From CAYSXY01 sp964435165 (GTDB lineage Bacteria > Pseudomonadota > Alphaproteobacteria > Rickettsiales > RI-342): a DNA stretch of 9,959 bases. Under the pieces are notes generated by a model, which saw only the letters and a program-made list of their open reading frames with translations, was not told the DNA's origin and made no database searches. The position numbers and the translations under genes were made by a program. Of this stretch, positions 6,788-9,959 are shown in pieces (position 1 is the stretch's first letter; the number at the start of each line of letters is the position of its first letter). Location: assembly GCA_964435165.1 (NCBI GenBank), contig CAYSXY010000064.1:1-9959 (forward strand), given 5' to 3'.

Positions 6788-8161
6788 TTAAGCAGCATGG
6801 TGATGCATCGCGGCAAACGGCGCCGACAATAGAGGCTGCATCGGCGCAAAACAGACATGTATGTCAGGAAGCAATCTTTCCAGTTCGAGGTTTCCATGGT
6901 TGATATGGGGAACAGTAATCACTTCGTCAAGATGCGTTATGGCGGGAAGGGTTCGCCAGACTGGCTTGGGGATGTGCTTAGATGATACGCCTCGTTCATC
7001 TTGATGGTGATAAAGCGCCGCCACCTCAGCAGGCGACATCGCCCGCACATACAGTTCGTCATCATCTGCAAGCCCATCACACCGGATTAAAAAGCGATTG
7101 TCCCACCGCTTTAGGCCTTGCGTTAATTTCATGGCAGGTGCAATGGCCTGTGGCTCACGAAGCAGTAATATGTACTCCTGTGAAGCGCCTTGCGGTTGAA
7201 GCTGGCACCCATTCAAGGTGCCGCCCGTAAATGTCGAACTGCTGATATCGGCCAGCAAATGCCGCGTCTTCGCCATGCGGGGTGCGGTGCCTGCGCCGAT
7301 TATTCTGACAATCGCATTCAACAGACGGAGCGCTACATCCTGCGGCAGCACTGCAAAACGCTCCCGGTCTATTCGGGCATATCCTTCTTTGTATATCTGA
7401 AAAGCCCGAACAGCCTGCGCACTCAACTGTTTTTCATGAACCTGACGACTCCGCCCCAGTGAGGAAATATTGCCCGCTATTCGCGCATCATCGATTAGTT
7501 CACCCTGCCATTGCTGACGGTGCTGGCGAATATGGCTGCGACTGTAGCGCATATCGTCGTTGGCAGGATCATCCAGCCATGGCTGCTTCCTTTCTTCCAG
7601 CCAGTCTCTTAATGCTTTGCGGCTTTGTGACAGCAAGGGCCGGAGCAGGCGAACGCCATAGCGTTCGGTGACGGTGGCCATACCAGACAGTCCATATAAT
7701 CCACTACCACGGATCATCCGCTGCCAGAAGGTTTCAATCTGGTCATCACGCTGATGGCCAAGTAGCAAATGCAACATATCATGATCGCGGCACCATTGAC
7801 TCAGCAACATATAGCGCGCATTGCGCGCGGCATCCTGAATCCCCGCTGTGGGCTTTTCGCCCTTCCAGTCAAGGATAACATGATTGATACCATAGCGTTT
7901 CAGCCACCGGTTTACCTGCCGGGCTTCATCCGCCGAGGCTGATCGCAGGCCATGATCGACCGTCACAGCCGTGATGGCGCCTCCGCGTTCTGTTGCCCAG
8001 CGCTGCGCCAACAGGCATAATGCCATGCTATCCGACCCGCCTGAGACAGCCACCGCCAGGTGCGGCGAGGATTCAAACGGCATATAGCACCCCATGGATT
8101 GGGTAAATGCATGGTACAGCGCATCATTCATCTGGCTATTTGACGCCTTGTCTGGCCTCAT
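6788..8161 (-). CDS. tilS: tRNA(Ile)-lysidine synthase
   Basis: A 457-residue cytoplasmic enzyme that uses ATP and lysine to change C34 of the CAU-anticodon isoleucine tRNA to lysidine, so that it reads AUA and is charged with isoleucine. Seen: the PP-loop SGGSDS (residues 40-45), VDHGLR (68-73), ARNARY (112-117) and LGHQRDDQIET (134-144), in the usual order, followed by a less conserved C-terminal half that would hold the tRNA-binding domains. The start is ambiguous. A TTG at 8170 would overlap the cpoB stop as TTGA and add three residues; the ATG at 8161 lies 5 bases after that stop. Neither has a clear Shine-Dalgarno, so translation likely depends on ribosomes finishing cpoB. I prefer the ATG. 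Normally essential. Confidence 0.94.
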   Translation of the reverse strand: MRPDKASNSQMNDALYHAFTQSMGCYMPFESSPHLAVAVSGGSDSMALCLLAQRWATERGGAITAVTVDHGLRSASADEARQVNRWLKRYGINHVILDWKGEKPTAGIQDAARNARYMLLSQWCRDHDMLHLLLGHQRDDQIETFWQRMIRGSGLYGLSGMATVTERYGVRLLRPLLSQSRKALRDWLEERKQPWLDDPANDDMRYSRSHIRQHRQQWQGELIDDARIAGNISSLGRSRQVHEKQLSAQAVRAFQIYKEGYARIDRERFAVLPQDVALRLLNAIVRIIGAGTAPRMAKTRHLLADISSSTFTGGTLNGCQLQPQGASQEYILLLREPQAIAPAMKLTQGLKRWDNRFLIRCDGLADDDELYVRAMSPAEVAALYHHQDERGVSSKHIPKPVWRTLPAITHLDEVITVPHINHGNLELERLLPDIHVCFAPMQPLLSAPFAAMHHHAA

Positions 8162-8166
8162 GATCG

Positions 8167-9075
8167 TCAAGGACAGTTCAGTCGCTGACGTTCTGCTCTG
8201 ACTTTACTGGCAATGGAGCTTCCGGCATCAGGATAGCGCTCCACTAACTGGCCATACACCACACAGGCTTCTTCTTCCTTGTTCATAGTCGCCAAAGACA
8301 TGCCAAGCTTGAGTAGATTGTCCGGGGCTTTGGCCCCGCCTGGCGCCATTTCAAACCCACGGCGAAACGTGTCGGCAGCGGCAAGATAATCACGTTCCAC
8401 ATAAAACGTCTCTCCCAGCCAGTAATAGGCATTACTGATCAGCGGATCCGTTGGGTAGCCGGCGATAAACGATTCCAGCGCTGCACGCGCGTCCTCAAAC
8501 CGCGCCTGACTCAACAGCTGGAAGGCGGCGTTGTAATGCTCCCTCGGTGTGCGATAGGTCACTGCCCCAGCCGATACCGGCGCCGCCGCTTGCTGATTGA
8601 GGGGCATTTCATCGCCACTTGTCATGGTCGGCATCCCTGGCGCCGGGGCTGGCATGGGCTGAGTCGGCGAAGAAGCAGCAGGGATTTCTGCATCCGGCAT
8701 CATCGCCGCATCTGGCGCAGGCATCGCATCGACATGATCCGGCAAGCGCTGCTCCAGTGCTTCCAGGCGAAAACTCATATCCGCTTCACTGCGTATAAAC
8801 GCGTCATTTGCTCGATTAATGCGATGTAGGAGTTCTTCAACCTGTCCCTGGAGTTGGCGCATATTTTCTTCAAGTTGCACCATACGCACTTCCAGATTGG
8901 CGACGGATTGCGCTCCACCAGCCATGCCATCGGCTGCTTTTAATTGCCGCACCTCACGCTCCAGTCCCTCGATTCGACTCTCAATATACGCCGGGCTGTA
9001 TTGTGCCGGCACCGCACTCCCAAACAGAGTGCTGCAGAACGCTGCCGCAAGCCATTGCATCGCCATGTTGCGCAT
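8167..9075 (-). CDS. cpoB: cell division coordinator CpoB (YbgF), periplasmic TPR protein
   Basis: A 302-residue periplasmic protein. In E. coli CpoB binds TolA and PBP1B and couples septal peptidoglycan synthesis to outer-membrane constriction. Seen: a signal peptide (residues 1-24, hydrophobic core then AVPA before Gln25), a coiled coil (about 31-112) with heptads such as LEEN and LEQR, a Pro/Ala/Met-rich linker (about 113-170), and a TPR domain (about 176-296) with FQLLSQARFEDA, AYYWLGETFYVERDY and NLLKLGMSLATMNKEEEA. The coiled-coil region trimerises in the E. coli protein. The linker is long and its sequence is low in complexity. The start at 9075 is supported by GGGAGGAG 7 bases upstream and by the signal peptide; a GTG 20 codons upstream is not needed. 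It lies after pal, but with a terminator between, and just before tilS. Confidence 0.94.
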   Translation of the reverse strand: MRNMAMQWLAAAFCSTLFGSAVPAQYSPAYIESRIEGLEREVRQLKAADGMAGGAQSVANLEVRMVQLEENMRQLQGQVEELLHRINRANDAFIRSEADMSFRLEALEQRLPDHVDAMPAPDAAMMPDAEIPAASSPTQPMPAPAPGMPTMTSGDEMPLNQQAAAPVSAGAVTYRTPREHYNAAFQLLSQARFEDARAALESFIAGYPTDPLISNAYYWLGETFYVERDYLAAADTFRRGFEMAPGGAKAPDNLLKLGMSLATMNKEEEACVVYGQLVERYPDAGSSIASKVRAERQRLNCP

Positions 9076-9082
9076 AATGCTA

Positions 9083-9090
9083 CTCCTCCC
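9083..9090 (-). promoter_or_regulatory. strong ribosome-binding site of cpoB
   Basis: GGGAGGAG on the minus strand, 7 bases before the ATG at 9075. It fixes the cpoB start against the in-frame GTG at 9135. Confidence 0.85.
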
Positions 9091-9102
9091 ATAAGTATAA
9101 GG

Positions 9103-9131
9103 AAGATACGCCACCCTCACCACTTTCGCAA
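9103..9131 (-). promoter_or_regulatory. possible cpoB promoter
   Basis: On the minus strand TTGCGA and TATCTT are spaced 17 bases apart, each 4 of 6 to the sigma-70 consensus. They lie after the pal terminator and would give a very short leader containing the cpoB ribosome-binding site. A promoter is expected here because of that terminator, but the sequence match is modest. Confidence 0.3.
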
Positions 9132-9165
9132 GCACGTCAAGGTTAATACACCCCTGCTTTCACAC

Positions 9166-9195
9166 AAAAAAGGCCCGCCAAATTGGCGGGCCTTT
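9166..9195 (-). terminator. intrinsic terminator of pal
   Basis: AAAGGCCCGCCAA (9169-9181) and TTGGCGGGCCTTT (9183-9195) are perfect reverse complements around one base, so the apical pairs open to form the loop. Read on the minus strand the stem is followed by a run of six T residues (9166-9171, shared with the stem base). It begins 23 bases after the pal stop and is the strongest terminator in the window. Confidence 0.88.
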
Positions 9196-9218
9196 GCATT
9201 TACAATGCGATGTAATTA

Positions 9219-9743
9219 TCAGCGCACCACCGTCACCGAGCGACGGTTTTTCGCCCAGGCCACGTCATTGGAACCAACAACTGCCGGACGCTCCTTACCG
9301 AAGCTGATCGTGCGAACGCGATTGGCGCTGACACCCAAACTTGTCAGATAATTTTTAACGGCATTGGCACGACGCTCACCCAATGCCAGGTTGTATTCGC
9401 GCGTACCGCGCTCATCCGCGTGGCCCTCAATGGTAATGGATACGGATGGGTTTGCTTTGAGCCATTTTGCCTGCATGCGCAGCACTTTCTGGGCATCGCT
9501 ATTCAACACGGAGCTGTCAAAAGCGAAGAAGACACGATCCGGTACATTCTCGACGATTTCATTCACGCCACCATAGATATCACTGAGGCCGGATGGCGCC
9601 GCGCCTGATGTTGAAACTCGTCCTGTCGGACTGCCATCGTAAGTCGATCCACTGCCCGTGACGCTGCCTGCGTCACCTGGCGGCGTTTCGCACGCAGTTA
9701 CCAAAAACATTACAGCAGCAACGGATAAAAACTTACGCCACAT
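9219..9743 (-). CDS. pal: peptidoglycan-associated lipoprotein Pal
   Basis: A 174-residue outer-membrane lipoprotein that binds peptidoglycan and TolB and tethers the outer membrane during division. Seen: a lipoprotein signal peptide with lipobox VTAC, the acylated Cys being residue 18; a Gly/Ser/Thr-rich linker (about 19-60); and an OmpA-like domain (about 70-174) with FFAFDSSVL (72-80), IEGHADERGTREYN (105-118), LGERRANAVKNYL (121-133), SFGKERP (147-153) and AKNRRSV (164-170), the peptidoglycan-binding set. The ATG at 9743 has AGGGGG 7 bases upstream and gives a normal signal peptide. A GTG at 9791 would add 16 residues that spoil it. tolB, usually just before pal, is not in the 216 bases upstream. 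Pal has its own likely promoter and terminator. Confidence 0.97.
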   Translation of the reverse strand: MWRKFLSVAAVMFLVTACETPPGDAGSVTGSGSTYDGSPTGRVSTSGAAPSGLSDIYGGVNEIVENVPDRVFFAFDSSVLNSDAQKVLRMQAKWLKANPSVSITIEGHADERGTREYNLALGERRANAVKNYLTSLGVSANRVRTISFGKERPAVVGSNDVAWAKNRRSVTVVR

Positions 9744-9750
9744 GATTACG

Positions 9751-9756
9751 CCCCCT
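9751..9756 (-). promoter_or_regulatory. ribosome-binding site setting the pal start
   Basis: AGGGGG on the minus strand, 7 bases before the ATG at 9743. It supports this start over the upstream GTG at 9791. Confidence 0.65.
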
Positions 9757-9823
9757 ATTGGCATGAAGATAATACACATAATCGGCAACACGAAGGATGC
9801 CTTCTGAATTCATAATGATAACC

Positions 9824-9841
9824 TGCAGAAGACTTTCTGCA
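9824..9841. repeat. hairpin in the pal leader
   Basis: TGCAGAA (9824-9830) and TTCTGCA (9835-9841) are perfect complements around GACT. It would form near the 5' end of a transcript from the promoter at 9864-9891. No T tract follows, so it is not a terminator. Confidence 0.5.
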
Positions 9842-9863
9842 CAGCTAAACTCCTATTGCATTG

Positions 9864-9891
9864 CTTATAGCGAAGTTAGGCGTGCTGTAAA
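9864..9891 (-). promoter_or_regulatory. likely sigma-70 type promoter of pal
   Basis: On the minus strand TTTACA (5 of 6 to the consensus) and TATAAG (5 of 6) are separated by 16 bases. Transcription would start near 9857, leaving a leader of about 114 bases before the pal ATG. The remaining upstream sequence, 9892-9959, shows no gene I can support. Confidence 0.5.
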
Positions 9892-9959
9892 GTGCTTGTT
9901 ACTGCGGCATTGCTAACCAATAATTGACGATTGATTGGTATGAGGGATTCTATTTGGAG

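Noticed and set aside
9076..9135. Longer start for CpoB from a GTG
   Set aside because: It would begin before the likely promoter and ribosome-binding site; the ATG at 9075 gives a normal signal peptide.
9744..9791. Longer start for Pal from a GTG
   Set aside because: The extension would put extra residues before the lipoprotein signal peptide; the ATG at 9743 has AGGGGG at good spacing.
9940..9959. Plus-strand ATG with an open frame to the window edge
   Set aside because: Only six codons are visible, with no ribosome-binding site and no usable similarity.
1..9959. CRISPR array, tRNA, insertion sequence, phage or toxin-antitoxin genes
   Set aside because: No spaced direct repeats, cloverleaf, transposase or terminal inverted repeats were found. 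All long frames are housekeeping genes or their shadows.

Overview
The window looks like ordinary chromosomal core DNA from an alphaproteobacterium. The main evidence is the minus-strand order pal - cpoB - tilS - ftsH - glmM - thiD, an arrangement familiar from that class. Supporting signs are an FtsH whose zinc motif reads HEGGH, as I recall from alphaproteobacterial homologues, and an L31 protein with no cysteines. I see no phage, transposon, integron, CRISPR, tRNA or rRNA sequence. No genus can be named from the sequence alone.

Layout, left to right. 9-839 (-) encodes an MBL-fold metallohydrolase of unknown substrate. Divergent from it, 1014-1796 (+) encodes a 3-hydroxybutyrate dehydrogenase, the only plus-strand gene, which ends at an intrinsic terminator followed at once by a second perfect hairpin. 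The gene-poor stretch 1797-2128 holds these hairpins and, facing the other way, the terminator of the rpmE end of the minus-strand cluster. From there everything runs on the minus strand. Read in the direction of transcription (right to left) the order is pal (9219-9743), a strong terminator, cpoB (8167-9075), tilS (6788-8161), a 144-base gap, ftsH (4664-6643), glmM (overlapping ftsH by 4 bases), thiD and rpmE.

The cluster joins envelope and growth functions. Pal and CpoB belong to the Tol-Pal system that coordinates outer-membrane constriction with peptidoglycan synthesis. GlmM makes glucosamine-1-phosphate for peptidoglycan and lipopolysaccharide. FtsH is the membrane protease that, in studied proteobacteria, sets levels of envelope and heat-shock regulators. 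TilS and L31 serve translation, and ThiD makes the pyrimidine half of thiamine. The hydroxybutyrate dehydrogenase suggests use of polyhydroxybutyrate or ketone-body carbon.

I found no evidence for a new multi-gene system. The items most worth a second look are RNA-scale structures at gene junctions: an inverted repeat that buries the glmM ribosome-binding site at the ftsH stop, a two-hairpin leader before rpmE that can pair in alternative ways and hides its ribosome-binding site, a 27-base hairpin in the ftsH leader region, and a terminator that separates pal from cpoB.
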